Positions 1-8,654 of a DNA stretch of 36,297 bases are shown piece by piece; position 1 is the stretch's first letter; each line of letters starts with the position of its first letter. The position numbers and the translations under genes are program-made. Below the pieces are notes generated by a model that was given only the letters and a program-made list of their open reading frames with translations, searched no databases and was not told the origin of the DNA. Origin of the DNA: Cryomorphaceae bacterium. Its GTDB lineage: Bacteria; Bacteroidota; Bacteroidia; Flavobacteriales; BACL11. The stretch covers positions 1 through 36,297 of the forward strand of contig JACNFT010000081.1 of the NCBI GenBank assembly GCA_014384505.1, given 5' to 3'.

Positions 1-164
1 AGCAAATCAATAACGAAAAACTAAAAGCGATTACGGAACTTAAAAATCAAGTTGCTGATATGTCAATTGATATTGCTGAAAAGATTTTAAGATCAGAGCT
101 TTCTGATGTAAATAAGCAAAAAGAGTTAGTTGCTCAAGTATTAAAAAGTAACGAACTTAACTAG
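1..164 (+). CDS. atpF: ATP synthase Fo subunit b, C-terminal fragment
   Basis: This is the 3' end of a gene that begins before the window. The open frame reads from base 3 to a TAG at 162-164 and gives 53 residues. They are charged and helical and include KNQVADMSIDIAEKILR, typical of the end of the b subunit, where the peripheral stalk meets the delta subunit. The b subunit is a membrane-anchored coiled coil that holds F1 stationary against the rotor. The next gene, atpH, starts six bases after the stop, which fits the usual F-H-A-G order. The identification rests on the short tail plus its position; the membrane anchor lies outside the window. Confidence 0.85.
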   Translation, partial: QINNEKLKAITELKNQVADMSIDIAEKILRSELSDVNKQKELVAQVLKSNELN

Positions 165-170
165 TATATA

Positions 171-728
171 ATGAAGCATTCAAGAGTAACAATAAGATAC
201 GCAAAAGCTTTATTGCAATTAGCAATTGAGCAGAATATATTGGAGCAATCCTATGCAGATATGGTATTGCTTGATTCTGTTTTTAAGCAGAATAAAGACC
301 TTTCTTTATTGCTAAAAAGTCCTATTGTAAAGACCGATCAAAAACTAAGTATATTCAAACTGATTTTTGAGACAAAAATTGGAGAAGTTAGTATGGCCTT
401 TATTAACATAATTACAACTAAGAAAAGAGAGAGCTTACTCGCATTAATTGCAAGTAGTTTTATTAGTTTATATAAAGAACATAACAAAATTGAAACTGCT
501 TCAGTTATTACCGCAACTCCTTTGGATGAAACATTAAGAGCGGAGGTAATTAATTTTATTAAAAAACATGGTAATGATAATGTAGAGTTGACCGAAAAGG
601 TTGATGAAAACATTATTGGTGGTGCAATCATTAGAATGGGAGATAAGCAATTAGATGCAAGTGTGTCGAAAGCAATCTCTGAATTAAGACAATCATTTAA
701 CAGTAACCTGTATTTACAGGACTTCTAA
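171..728 (+). CDS. atpH: ATP synthase F1 subunit delta
   Basis: A 185-residue protein of the OSCP/delta family, which caps the alpha3-beta3 head and joins it to the b-subunit stalk. The N-terminal part (about residues 1-105) is the helical domain, opening with RVTIRYAKALLQLAIEQ, a typical start for the family. The C-terminal part carries the conserved GGAIIRMGDKQLDASV stretch near residues 150-165. Length is normal for the family (about 175-185). The gene lies six bases after atpF and 14 bases before atpA, so it belongs to the same transcript. The ATG at 171 is the first start in frame and matches the family N-terminus. Confidence 0.95.
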   Translation: MKHSRVTIRYAKALLQLAIEQNILEQSYADMVLLDSVFKQNKDLSLLLKSPIVKTDQKLSIFKLIFETKIGEVSMAFINIITTKKRESLLALIASSFISLYKEHNKIETASVITATPLDETLRAEVINFIKKHGNDNVELTEKVDENIIGGAIIRMGDKQLDASVSKAISELRQSFNSNLYLQDF

Positions 729-742
729 AAAAACACAAAAAA

Positions 743-2323
743 ATGGCAGAAGTAAAACCAGCTGAAGTATCAGCAATTTTAAGACAACAATTATCAGGAT
801 TTAAATCTGAAGCAGAACTACAAGAAGTAGGTACTGTATTACAGGTTGGAGATGGTATTGCTCGTATTTATGGGCTTACTAATGTTCAGTCAGGTGAGTT
901 AGTTGAATTCGAAAACGGACTAAAAGCAATTGTATTGAATCTTGAACAGGACAATGTTGGAGTTGTACTTTTAGGCCCATCAAAAGGGATTAAGGAAGGA
1001 GACACTGTAAAGAGAACAAAAAGAATTGCATCTATTAATGTAGGTGAAGGTATGCTGGGCAGAGTTGTTGATGGAATGGGTAATCCTATTGATGGAAAAG
1101 GACCTATTGCTGGAACAACTTACGAAATGCCAATTGAAAGAAAAGCACCTGGTGTAATTTATCGCCAACCTGTTGATGAACCTTTACAAACAGGATTGAA
1201 AGCTGTTGATGCCATGATTCCTGTAGGAAGAGGACAAAGAGAGTTGATTATTGGAGATAGACAAACAGGTAAAACAGCTGTTGCTATTGATACAATTATC
1301 AATCAAAAAGAATTTTATGATAAAGGAGAGCCTGTATTCTGTATTTATGTTGCAATCGGACAAAAAGCATCTACAGTAGCAGGTCTAGTTGATACTTTAG
1401 AAAAAGCTGGAGCTTTACCTTATACTGTAATTGTTGCAGCTAGTGCTTCTGACCCTGCTCCAATGCAGTTTTATGCACCATTGACAGGAGCATCTATTGG
1501 TGAATTCTTTAGAGATACTGGTCGTCCTGCATTAATTGTATTTGATGATTTATCAAAACAAGCAGTTGCTTACCGTGAGGTATCTTTATTGTTAAGAAGA
1601 CCTCCGGGACGTGAGGCATATCCTGGTGATGTATTTTATTTACATTCCAGGTTATTAGAGCGTGCTGCAAAAGTGATTAATGATGATACTATTGCTTCTC
1701 AAATGAATGACTTGCCAGAATCCCTAAAAGGAATTGTGAAAGGAGGTGGTTCATTAACAGCTTTACCAATTATTGAAACACAAGCAGGTGATGTATCAGC
1801 TTATATTCCTACTAATGTAATTTCAATTACAGATGGTCAAATTTTCTTAGAGTCTAATCTTTTCTTATCAGGTGTTCGTCCTGCAATTAATGTTGGTATT
1901 TCGGTATCAAGAGTTGGGGGTGCAGCACAAATTAAGTCAATGAAAAAGATTTCAGGGACTTTAAAATTGGATCAAGCACAATATAGAGAGCTTGAAGCTT
2001 TTGCTAAGTTTGGTTCTGATTTAGATGCGGCAACTAATGCTGTAATTGAAAAAGGAAAGCGTAATGTTGAAATTTTAAAGCAGGGACAATATTCACCTTT
2101 AAGAGTGGAGGAACAGGCTGCAATTATTTACTGTGGAACAAACGGATTGTTAATGAATGTCCCAGTAAATAAAATAAAAGAATTTGAAGGAGAATATCTT
2201 GCATTTTTACATGCTAAACATCAAGATGTGTTAGATGCTTTAGCTGCAGGAAAATTAACAGATGAAATTAAGTCAACTTTAGAGTCTGTAGCTGCTGATT
2301 TGTCTTCAAAATACGCAAAATAA
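743..2323 (+). CDS. atpA: ATP synthase F1 subunit alpha
   Basis: A 526-residue alpha subunit, the non-catalytic nucleotide-binding subunit of the F1 head. It shows the family N-terminus (MAEVKPAEVSAILRQQL), the Walker A loop GDRQTGKT at residues 171-178, and the ATPase alpha/beta signature in the PAINVGISVSRVGGAAQ region. Length is slightly above that of the E. coli protein (513). The 14-base gap after atpH is almost all A (with no Shine-Dalgarno sequence), which is characteristic of well-translated Bacteroidota genes. It is followed three bases later by atpG. Identification is certain from the motifs and context. Confidence 0.99.
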   Translation: MAEVKPAEVSAILRQQLSGFKSEAELQEVGTVLQVGDGIARIYGLTNVQSGELVEFENGLKAIVLNLEQDNVGVVLLGPSKGIKEGDTVKRTKRIASINVGEGMLGRVVDGMGNPIDGKGPIAGTTYEMPIERKAPGVIYRQPVDEPLQTGLKAVDAMIPVGRGQRELIIGDRQTGKTAVAIDTIINQKEFYDKGEPVFCIYVAIGQKASTVAGLVDTLEKAGALPYTVIVAASASDPAPMQFYAPLTGASIGEFFRDTGRPALIVFDDLSKQAVAYREVSLLLRRPPGREAYPGDVFYLHSRLLERAAKVINDDTIASQMNDLPESLKGIVKGGGSLTALPIIETQAGDVSAYIPTNVISITDGQIFLESNLFLSGVRPAINVGISVSRVGGAAQIKSMKKISGTLKLDQAQYRELEAFAKFGSDLDAATNAVIEKGKRNVEILKQGQYSPLRVEEQAAIIYCGTNGLLMNVPVNKIKEFEGEYLAFLHAKHQDVLDALAAGKLTDEIKSTLESVAADLSSKYAK

Positions 2324-2326
2324 GCA

Positions 2327-3190
2327 ATGGCTAACTTAAAAGAAATAAGGTTAAGAATTACATCTGTTGGGTCAACTATGCAGATTACTTCTGCTATGAA
2401 AATGGTATCTGCAGCTAAGCTTAAAAGAGCGCAAGATGCAATTATTCAAATGCGACCTTATGCAAATAAGTTGACCGAATTATTAAAGAATTTAAGCGCT
2501 AGTTTGGATAGTTCTGATGGTGGAGTATACACTCAGGAGCGTGAAATTAAGAATGTACTTTTAGTAACGGTTACTTCTAACAGGGGTTTGTGTGGTGGTT
2601 TTAACGCCTACATCATGAAAAAAGCAAAAGCCCTGATTAATGAGGAGTATGCTAATGCTAACGTGAGTATTTTATCAATTGGTAAAAAATCTTCTGAGCA
2701 TTTTACTAAGAATGGCTTTAATGTTGCTAGTACACATGATGCTTTGTTTGGAGGCCTAACATTTGACAATGTTGCAATTGTTGCTGAAGGGATTATGGAG
2801 CAGTTTGTTAAAGGAGATTATGACAAAGTCGTGTTGGTTTATAATCAGTTTAAGAATGCGGCAACTCAAATTATTATGACCGAAAACTTTTTACCTGTTC
2901 AGGCAGCTGAAAATAACTCGGAAATTGTTGTTGATTATATTTTTGAACCAACCAAACAAGAGATTGTTGAGCAGTTGATTCCAAAATCATTAAAAACTCA
3001 GTTGTTTAAAGCGGTTTTAGATTCTCATGCTGCTGAACATGGAGCAAGAATGACTGCAATGCATAAGGCTACTGATAATGCTTCAGAACTTAAGAAAGAC
3101 TTAACTTTAACATATAATAAAGCGCGTCAAGCAGCTATTACTAATGAAATCCTTGAGATTGTAGGGGGTGCTGAAGCTTTAAGTGGATAA
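2327..3190 (+). CDS. atpG: ATP synthase F1 subunit gamma
   Basis: A 287-residue gamma subunit, the central rotor shaft of F1. The conserved ends that form the coiled-coil shaft are both visible: an N-terminal helix with STMQITSAMKMVSAAKLKRA (about residues 16-35) and a C-terminal helix with ARMTAMHKATDNASELKKD and NEILEIVGGAEAL. The central Rossmann-like part includes VTSNRGLCGGFNAYI near residues 82-96. The gene begins three bases after the atpA stop and is the last gene of this operon, as a strong terminator follows. The subunits that normally come next in many bacteria (atpD, atpC) are absent here. Confidence 0.98.
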   Translation: MANLKEIRLRITSVGSTMQITSAMKMVSAAKLKRAQDAIIQMRPYANKLTELLKNLSASLDSSDGGVYTQEREIKNVLLVTVTSNRGLCGGFNAYIMKKAKALINEEYANANVSILSIGKKSSEHFTKNGFNVASTHDALFGGLTFDNVAIVAEGIMEQFVKGDYDKVVLVYNQFKNAATQIIMTENFLPVQAAENNSEIVVDYIFEPTKQEIVEQLIPKSLKTQLFKAVLDSHAAEHGARMTAMHKATDNASELKKDLTLTYNKARQAAITNEILEIVGGAEALSG

Positions 3191-3212
3191 ATAATATTAA
3201 AATAGAATTGTT

Positions 3213-3244
3213 AAAAACCCTCTTCCTTGGAAGAGGGTTTTTTT
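3213..3244 (+). terminator. Rho-independent terminator after atpG
   Basis: Bases 3213-3242 form a near-perfect hairpin, with arms AACCCTCTTCC and GGAAGAGGGTT around a tiny loop, running into a T-rich tail (3238-3244). Because the stem is flanked by A and T runs it could work in both directions, but the next gene is also on the + strand. It separates the ATP synthase operon from the enoyl-CoA hydratase gene, and is the only strong intrinsic terminator I could see in the window. Confidence 0.93.
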
Positions 3245-3266
3245 ATTTATACTCATTTGAATCTGC

Positions 3267-3274
3267 TATATTTG
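3267..3274 (+). promoter_or_regulatory. Bacteroidota -7 promoter element (TATATTTG)
   Basis: TATATTTG matches the TAnnTTTG -7 consensus of the primary sigma factor in Bacteroidota. It lies between the atpG terminator and the ATG at 3290, leaving 15 bases before the start codon. I see no convincing TTG/TTTG -33 element at the expected distance, so the call rests on the -7 motif and on its place just after a terminator, where a new promoter is needed. Confidence 0.6.
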
Positions 3275-3289
3275 TAAAAACTTAAAATC

Positions 3290-4063
3290 ATGATTTACAA
3301 TAATATATTAAGTGAGAATAAAGAAGGTATTTGTTACATCACAATCAATCGTCCAAAGCAATTGAACGCTTTAAATGGAGCTACAATTAATGAATTAAAC
3401 CAAGCTATTAGTGTTGCTGAAAAAGATACTGATGTAAGGTGTATTATTTTGACTGGTGCGGACACTAAGGCTTTTGTAGCGGGTGCTGATATTAAAGAAT
3501 TTGCTGCTTTTGATAAAAATGCTGGTGAAAATTTAGCTAGAAAAGGACAAGAATTATTATTTGATTTATTGGAAAACGCTTCTACCCCATCTATAGCTGC
3601 AATTAATGGTTTTGCGCTTGGTGGTGGATTAGAATTAGCTATGGCCTGTCATATTCGTATCGCATCAGCCAATGCTAAAATGGGTCTTCCTGAGGTTTCC
3701 TTGGGTGTTATTCCAGGTTATGGTGGTACGCAAAGGTTAGCGAGTTTAGTAGGTAAAGGAAAGGCTATGGAAATGATAACTACAGCAGGCATGTTATCGG
3801 CTACTGAGGCAAAAGAATGGGGATTAGTAAATCATGTTTGCTCCCAAGAAGAGTTAATACCTCTGGCTGAAAAATTAGCTTCAAAAATTAAGCGTAATTC
3901 CCCTATGGCAATTGCTAAGGCAATAAAATCGGTCAATGCTGGTTTTACTGATGGCGTAAATGGTTTTGAGGTTGAAATATCAGAATTTGGTTCTTGTTTT
4001 GAAACGCTAGAGTTTATTGAAGGAACTACTGCATTTATGGAAAAAAGAAAAGCAAAATTTTAA
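3290..4063 (+). CDS. Enoyl-CoA hydratase/isomerase (crotonase family)
   Basis: A 257-residue crotonase-fold enzyme, expected to add water to short-chain 2-enoyl-CoA (crotonyl-CoA type) in fatty-acid or butyrate-type metabolism in the cytoplasm. Both catalytic glutamates are present: Glu115 in GGGLELAMAC and Glu135 in GLPEVSLGVIPGYGGTQRL. The oxyanion-hole segments are AGADIKE (about residues 64-70) and the glycine run at 111-113. The length equals that of single-domain short-chain hydratases. The gene has its own promoter-like element and is followed directly by a TTG-started flippase gene in the same frame. Substrate range cannot be read from sequence; 3-hydroxybutyryl-CoA dehydratase is the closest guess. 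Confidence 0.93.
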   Translation: MIYNNILSENKEGICYITINRPKQLNALNGATINELNQAISVAEKDTDVRCIILTGADTKAFVAGADIKEFAAFDKNAGENLARKGQELLFDLLENASTPSIAAINGFALGGGLELAMACHIRIASANAKMGLPEVSLGVIPGYGGTQRLASLVGKGKAMEMITTAGMLSATEAKEWGLVNHVCSQEELIPLAEKLASKIKRNSPMAIAKAIKSVNAGFTDGVNGFEVEISEFGSCFETLEFIEGTTAFMEKRKAKF

Positions 4064-5464
4064 TTGAATCCACTTAAAAAATTAGCGAGTCAAACTGCAA
4101 TTTATGGTTTGAGTAGTGTGGTAGGTAGGCTATTGAATTACCTACTTGTTCCTCTTTATACTCGTTATTTTTTACCAGCTGAATATGGGGTGGTTACTGA
4201 GCTTTATGCTTATGTTGCTTTCTTGGTTGTCATGTTAACTTATGGAATGGAAACTGCATTTTTTAGGTTTTCCAAAAAGGAAGAATCAACTAAAGTGTAT
4301 AGTACAACATTAATTTCGTTACTGATATCTTCTGTTGTATTTGTAGGTTTAATATTTCTGAATTCAAGTGCAATTTCTCAATGGTTAGGTTATGCTAATC
4401 ATCCTGAATATATTCAGTTTTTTGCTTTAATTATAGGAATGGATGCTGTTGCCTCTATTTCTTTTGCAAAATTAAGAGAGCAGGATAAAGCAATGCGTTT
4501 TGCTTTTATCAGGATAATTAATATTATGGTTAATATTGGACTGAATTTATATTTCATAGTCTACCAAGAGTACGGAATAGCCTATATTTTTATTGCAAAC
4601 TTAGTAGCTTCAGTTATTACACTGCTAATGCTTTTCCCCCAAATGATAAGTTCATCTTGGGTATTTGATAAAAAGTTATGGAAAAAAATGATGATTTATG
4701 CCTTACCGCTTCTTATTGCGGGCTTAGCAGGCATGACCAATGAAACGATTGATAGAATTTTATTAAAACATTTGTTACCCAACACTGATATGGCGGCTTC
4801 AGAATTAGGATTATATGGCGCTTTTTACAAACTTTCCATTATCATGATACTCTTTATTCAAACCTTTAGGTTTGCTGCTGAACCTTTCTTTTTTGCACAA
4901 GAAAAAGAGGGAAATAGCAGGAAAATTTATGCTGATGTCATGAAATATTTTACCATTATTATGGCAATTATATTTTTAGGTGTTACCATTTTTTATGATG
5001 TTCTAAAAGGATTTTTAGGTAGTGAATATCATGATGACAGAGGATTTTTAGTCGTGTCAATTTTATTGTTGGCTAATCTGTTTTTAGGAATTTATTATAA
5101 CTTGTCTATTTGGTATAAGCTTACTGAAAAAACAAAATATGGTGCTTACCTTTCTATTTTTGGTGCAATTATTACGCTTTCCCTTAACTTTACTCTTATT
5201 CCTGTGCTTGGTTTTGTTGGCTGTGCTTGGGCTACTTTAGTTTGTTATTTTAGCATGACAGTTGCTTCTTATTATTTAGGTAAAAGACACTTTTCTGTTC
5301 CTTATCAAGTAAAAAGAATTGCTTTGTATTTGTTTGGTATGCTTTGCATCTATTTCTGTATTTATTTCACCAATTTAAATATGTGGATTAATTCCTTATT
5401 CTTATTAGGATTTGTCATATTTGTCTATCGTTTAGAAAAACCCAAATTAGCATTAAAATTATGA
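4064..5464 (+). CDS. Wzx-like polysaccharide flippase (MOP superfamily)
   Basis: A 466-residue polytopic membrane protein with about 12-14 hydrophobic segments and the N-terminus PLKKLASQTAIYGLSSVVGR typical of Bacteroidota oligosaccharide flippases. Such proteins move undecaprenyl-linked sugar units, or related lipids, across the inner membrane. The start is TTG at 4064, touching the TAA of the upstream gene; no ATG occurs before about residue 56, well inside the first helices, so the TTG is needed to keep the family N-terminus. The end overlaps dut as ATGA. A nucleotidyltransferase for sugar activation lies two genes downstream, which supports a surface polysaccharide role. Its substrate is unknown. 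Confidence 0.88.
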   Translation: MNPLKKLASQTAIYGLSSVVGRLLNYLLVPLYTRYFLPAEYGVVTELYAYVAFLVVMLTYGMETAFFRFSKKEESTKVYSTTLISLLISSVVFVGLIFLNSSAISQWLGYANHPEYIQFFALIIGMDAVASISFAKLREQDKAMRFAFIRIINIMVNIGLNLYFIVYQEYGIAYIFIANLVASVITLLMLFPQMISSSWVFDKKLWKKMMIYALPLLIAGLAGMTNETIDRILLKHLLPNTDMAASELGLYGAFYKLSIIMILFIQTFRFAAEPFFFAQEKEGNSRKIYADVMKYFTIIMAIIFLGVTIFYDVLKGFLGSEYHDDRGFLVVSILLLANLFLGIYYNLSIWYKLTEKTKYGAYLSIFGAIITLSLNFTLIPVLGFVGCAWATLVCYFSMTVASYYLGKRHFSVPYQVKRIALYLFGMLCIYFCIYFTNLNMWINSLFLLGFVIFVYRLEKPKLALKL

Positions 5465-5895
5465 ATGTAAAAGTTATCAATAAATCAAAGCATGCATTGC
5501 CTCACTATTCTACAATTGCTTCCGCAGGAATGGATTTAAGAGCAAATATTGATGAGTCAATTTCTTTAAAACCATTAGAAAGAACAATTGTAAAGACAGG
5601 GATTTTTATTGAGCTACCTTTAGGTTTTGAAGCGCAAGTTCGTCCTAGAAGTGGTTTGGCATTTAAAAATGGAATTTCTGTACTAAATTCACCAGGAACA
5701 ATTGATGCTGATTATAGAGGTGAGGTAGGTGTTATTTTGGTGAATTTATCAGCTGAAGAATTTATAATTGAAGATGGTGAGCGTATTGCTCAAATGGTAA
5801 TTGCTAAACATGAACAGGCGCAATGGATAGAAGTTGAAACATTAGAAAATTCAGAAAGAGGTGCTGGCGGTTTTGGTAGCACTGGTGTAAAATAA
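5461..5895 (+). CDS. dut: dUTP diphosphatase (dUTPase)
   Basis: A 144-residue trimeric-type dUTPase, which converts dUTP to dUMP and pyrophosphate, keeping uracil out of DNA and feeding dTMP synthesis. All five family motifs are visible: AGMDLRA (22-28), RPRSGLAFKNG (61-71), GTIDADYRGE (79-88, containing the catalytic Asp), GERIAQMV (106-113) and the C-terminal RGAGGFGSTG (133-142), which closes over the substrate. The start codon overlaps the stop of the flippase gene (ATGA), indicating translational coupling. Its place between two envelope-sugar genes is familiar from Flavobacteriales and need not mean a shared function. Confidence 0.97.
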   Translation: MNVKVINKSKHALPHYSTIASAGMDLRANIDESISLKPLERTIVKTGIFIELPLGFEAQVRPRSGLAFKNGISVLNSPGTIDADYRGEVGVILVNLSAEEFIIEDGERIAQMVIAKHEQAQWIEVETLENSERGAGGFGSTGVK

Positions 5896-5907
5896 AAATA
5901 GTTAGAT

Positions 5908-6909
5908 ATGAAAATTATAGTTCCAATGGCGGGGAGAGGATCCCGATTAAGACCACACACATTAACTATTCCTAAGCCATTAATTCCAGTTGCAGGAAAG
6001 CCAATTGTACAAAGATTAGTAGAGGATATTGTAAAAGTATGCGGAAAAGAAGTTGATGAAATTGCATTTATTATTGGTGATTTTGGAAAAGAAGTAGAAG
6101 ATAATTTAGTTAAGATTGCGGAAGGTTTAGGAGCAAAAGGAAGTATCTATTATCAAGATAAACCCTTAGGAACAGCTCATGCAATTTTATGTGCACAAGA
6201 ATCCTTAGAAGGGAATTGTGTAGTTGCTTTTGCTGACACTTTATTCAAAGCTGATTTTACTTTAGATAGCAGTAAAGATGGTATTATTTGGGTAAGCCAA
6301 ATTGATGATCCATCAGCATTTGGAGTGGTAAAACTTAATGATGAAAATATAATTACCGACTTTGTAGAAAAGCCAGATACTTTTGTTTCTGACTTGGCGA
6401 TTATTGGAATCTATTATTTTAATGATGGTGAATATTTGAAAAATGAATTACAGTATTTGTTAGATAATAATATTAAAGATAAAGGAGAATATCAGTTGAC
6501 AAATGCATTGGAGAATATGAAAAATAAAGGAACTAAATTCTCTCCGGGAAAAGTAAACGAATGGTTGGATTGTGGAAATAAAGACGCAACTGTTTACACA
6601 AACGAAAGAGTATTAGAGCATAATGGAAATATAATTTCAGCTACTGCCCTAATTGAGAATTCTGAAATAATTGAACCTTGTTTTATTGGTGATAATGCTG
6701 TGATTAAGAATGCTAAAATAGGCCCTCATGTTGCCGTTGGAAGTAATACTATAATTAGTAATAGCACAATTAGTAAAACAATAATTCAAAATGAAAGTTC
6801 AATTGTTGATGCAAAATTGAATAATTCTATGATTGGAAATAAAGTAACATTTAATGGAAATAACATTCATCAAGAAGTAAGTATGGGTGATTTTTCAGAA
6901 GTTAAATAA
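5908..6909 (+). CDS. Sugar-phosphate nucleotidyltransferase with left-handed beta-helix tail
   Basis: A 333-residue enzyme of the NDP-sugar pyrophosphorylase family. The N-terminal Rossmann domain carries the nucleotide-binding signature GRGSRLRPHTLTIPKPL (residues 9-25) and the KPLGTAHAI motif near residues 85-95. After about residue 240 the sequence turns into hexapeptide-like repeats (IENSEIIEPCFIGDNAVI and following), which form a left-handed beta helix. It resembles glucose-1-phosphate thymidylyl- or uridylyltransferases, but the exact base and sugar cannot be fixed from sequence. It lies 12 bases after dut and overlaps the next gene as TAATG. The flippase upstream suggests surface glycan synthesis. 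Confidence 0.88.
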   Translation: MKIIVPMAGRGSRLRPHTLTIPKPLIPVAGKPIVQRLVEDIVKVCGKEVDEIAFIIGDFGKEVEDNLVKIAEGLGAKGSIYYQDKPLGTAHAILCAQESLEGNCVVAFADTLFKADFTLDSSKDGIIWVSQIDDPSAFGVVKLNDENIITDFVEKPDTFVSDLAIIGIYYFNDGEYLKNELQYLLDNNIKDKGEYQLTNALENMKNKGTKFSPGKVNEWLDCGNKDATVYTNERVLEHNGNIISATALIENSEIIEPCFIGDNAVIKNAKIGPHVAVGSNTIISNSTISKTIIQNESSIVDAKLNNSMIGNKVTFNGNNIHQEVSMGDFSEVK

Positions 6910-8654
6910 TGATGAAAAAGGTAATAATAATTATATTATGTCTATTGAATGTGCAGGCTTTTGCACAATGGAAATCCTATTACCCTGAAGGGAAAAACAA
7001 AAAAAATAAGGATGTTAAACAGGAAATTGACAAAAATAATTCCATTTTTAATACTCACTTTTTTGATGCTTTAAAAGAAAAATCTTTAGAGAATTATGAA
7101 GAGGCTTTAGAGCAGTTTCAGAAGTGCATAAAAATGGATGATAAACAAGCCCTTCCATTTTATGAGTCAGCACTGATAAATAAGGGGTTAGGAAATTTTG
7201 ATTTAGCAGTTGAGCAAGCCAAAATTGCTACAGGATTAGATGGTGATAACAGATGGTATCAGCTGAATTATGCTGAAGTTTTATTTGCTAATCAGAATTT
7301 TAATTCAGCAGCAGTTGAGTATGAAAAGCTATTACTTAAAGAGCCTGGAAATAGAGAATTCTACTTCCTGTTGTCCGACATGTATATTTATGCTAATGAT
7401 TTTCTGAAAGCGATTGAGGTTTATGATGATTTAGAACAGATAGGGGGAATCGATAAGATGGTTTCCATGCAGAAGCATAAGCTTTACATGCAATTGGATA
7501 AAAGGAAGTTTGCAATAAAGGAGTTGCAAAATTTATTAGAAAAATTTCCAAATGAGATTGAAGCTTTGGAGATTTTATCAGAATTATATTTATTAAATGA
7601 TGAAAAAGAAAAAGCATTTGATATTTTTAAGCAATTAGCAATTATTGCACCTGAAAATGGGAGAATTCATTTAACCTTAGCCGACTATTATCGTGATAAA
7701 GGGGATAACATAAAATCTTTTGAAGAGTTAAAATTAGCTTTTAAAAGTATAAAATTAGGTGTTGATATTAAGGTAAGCATCCTTGCGTCCTACTTTCAAT
7801 TGCTTGCTGTAAATAATATTATGAAAGAGCAGGCTTATACTTTAGCACAACTGTTAATTGAATCGCATCCTAATGAAGTTAAGCCTAATGCTGTTTATGC
7901 TGATATACTTTATACTGATAATCGTTTTACTGAGGCCAAAGAGCAGTATTTAATTGTTTTGGAAAAGGATAAAACTAAAAGTCAAGTTTGGAGTCAAGTA
8001 TTATTTATTCAGGCAGAACAAAATGATTTTGAGGGAATGCTTAAAACAAGTGAACAGGCACTAACCTATTTTTCAACTGATCCTTTATTTTATTATTTTA
8101 ATGGAGTTGCTAATAAATGGTTTAAAAACTATGATCTTGCTATCAATTCTTTAAATATGGGAGTTGAATTTGTTTTGGATAACAAGATGTTATTGCTAGA
8201 ATTTTATTCTTCATTGGCTGATTCCTACCATGCGATTAAAGAGCATAAATTATCTGACGAGTATTATGAAAAATCACTTGTAATTGATTCTAATAATGTT
8301 TTAGTCCTTAATAATTACGCCTATTATCTTTCACTTAGAAAGATAAATTTAGAGAAAGCTAAAAAAATGTCGTACAAGTGTAATGAGTTGGAGAAAGACA
8401 ATGGCACTTATCAGGATACTTATGCTTGGATTTTATATGAGTTAGCAGATTATGAACAAGCAAAAATTTGGATGAAAAAATCATTAGCTAACGGAAGTGA
8501 TGGGAGTGCAGTTGTAGTAGAGCATTATGGCGATATTTTATATAAATTAGGGAATGTTGAAGGTGCAATTATTGAATGGAAAAAAGCAAAAATTCTAGGA
8601 GAAGCAAGTAAGTTTTTAGATAAAAAAATTGAGGACGGTAAGTTGTATGAATAA
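6909..8654 (+). CDS. Secreted/periplasmic tetratricopeptide-repeat protein
   Basis: A 581-residue protein with an N-terminal signal peptide (KKVIIIILCLLNVQAFAQ) and helical TPR units over most of its length, e.g. NYEEALEQFQKCIKMDD, FDLAVEQAKIATGL and FNSAAVEYEKLLLKEPG, and again near the C-terminus. TPRs are protein-binding scaffolds, and the signal peptide places it in the periplasm or at the outer membrane. The start is one of two adjacent ATGs (6909 or 6912); the first forms a TAATG overlap with the upstream stop. Its end overlaps the DUF4292 lipoprotein gene by eight bases. This TPR, DUF4292, M23-like order is common in Flavobacteriales, which suggests a shared envelope job that I cannot name. 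Confidence 0.88.
   Translation: MMKKVIIIILCLLNVQAFAQWKSYYPEGKNKKNKDVKQEIDKNNSIFNTHFFDALKEKSLENYEEALEQFQKCIKMDDKQALPFYESALINKGLGNFDLAVEQAKIATGLDGDNRWYQLNYAEVLFANQNFNSAAVEYEKLLLKEPGNREFYFLLSDMYIYANDFLKAIEVYDDLEQIGGIDKMVSMQKHKLYMQLDKRKFAIKELQNLLEKFPNEIEALEILSELYLLNDEKEKAFDIFKQLAIIAPENGRIHLTLADYYRDKGDNIKSFEELKLAFKSIKLGVDIKVSILASYFQLLAVNNIMKEQAYTLAQLLIESHPNEVKPNAVYADILYTDNRFTEAKEQYLIVLEKDKTKSQVWSQVLFIQAEQNDFEGMLKTSEQALTYFSTDPLFYYFNGVANKWFKNYDLAINSLNMGVEFVLDNKMLLLEFYSSLADSYHAIKEHKLSDEYYEKSLVIDSNNVLVLNNYAYYLSLRKINLEKAKKMSYKCNELEKDNGTYQDTYAWILYELADYEQAKIWMKKSLANGSDGSAVVVEHYGDILYKLGNVEGAIIEWKKAKILGEASKFLDKKIEDGKLYE

Noticed and set aside
8629..8646. Upstream TTG start for the DUF4292 lipoprotein gene.
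   Set aside because: It would put six residues before the signal sequence; the ATG at 8647 gives a proper lipoprotein signal.
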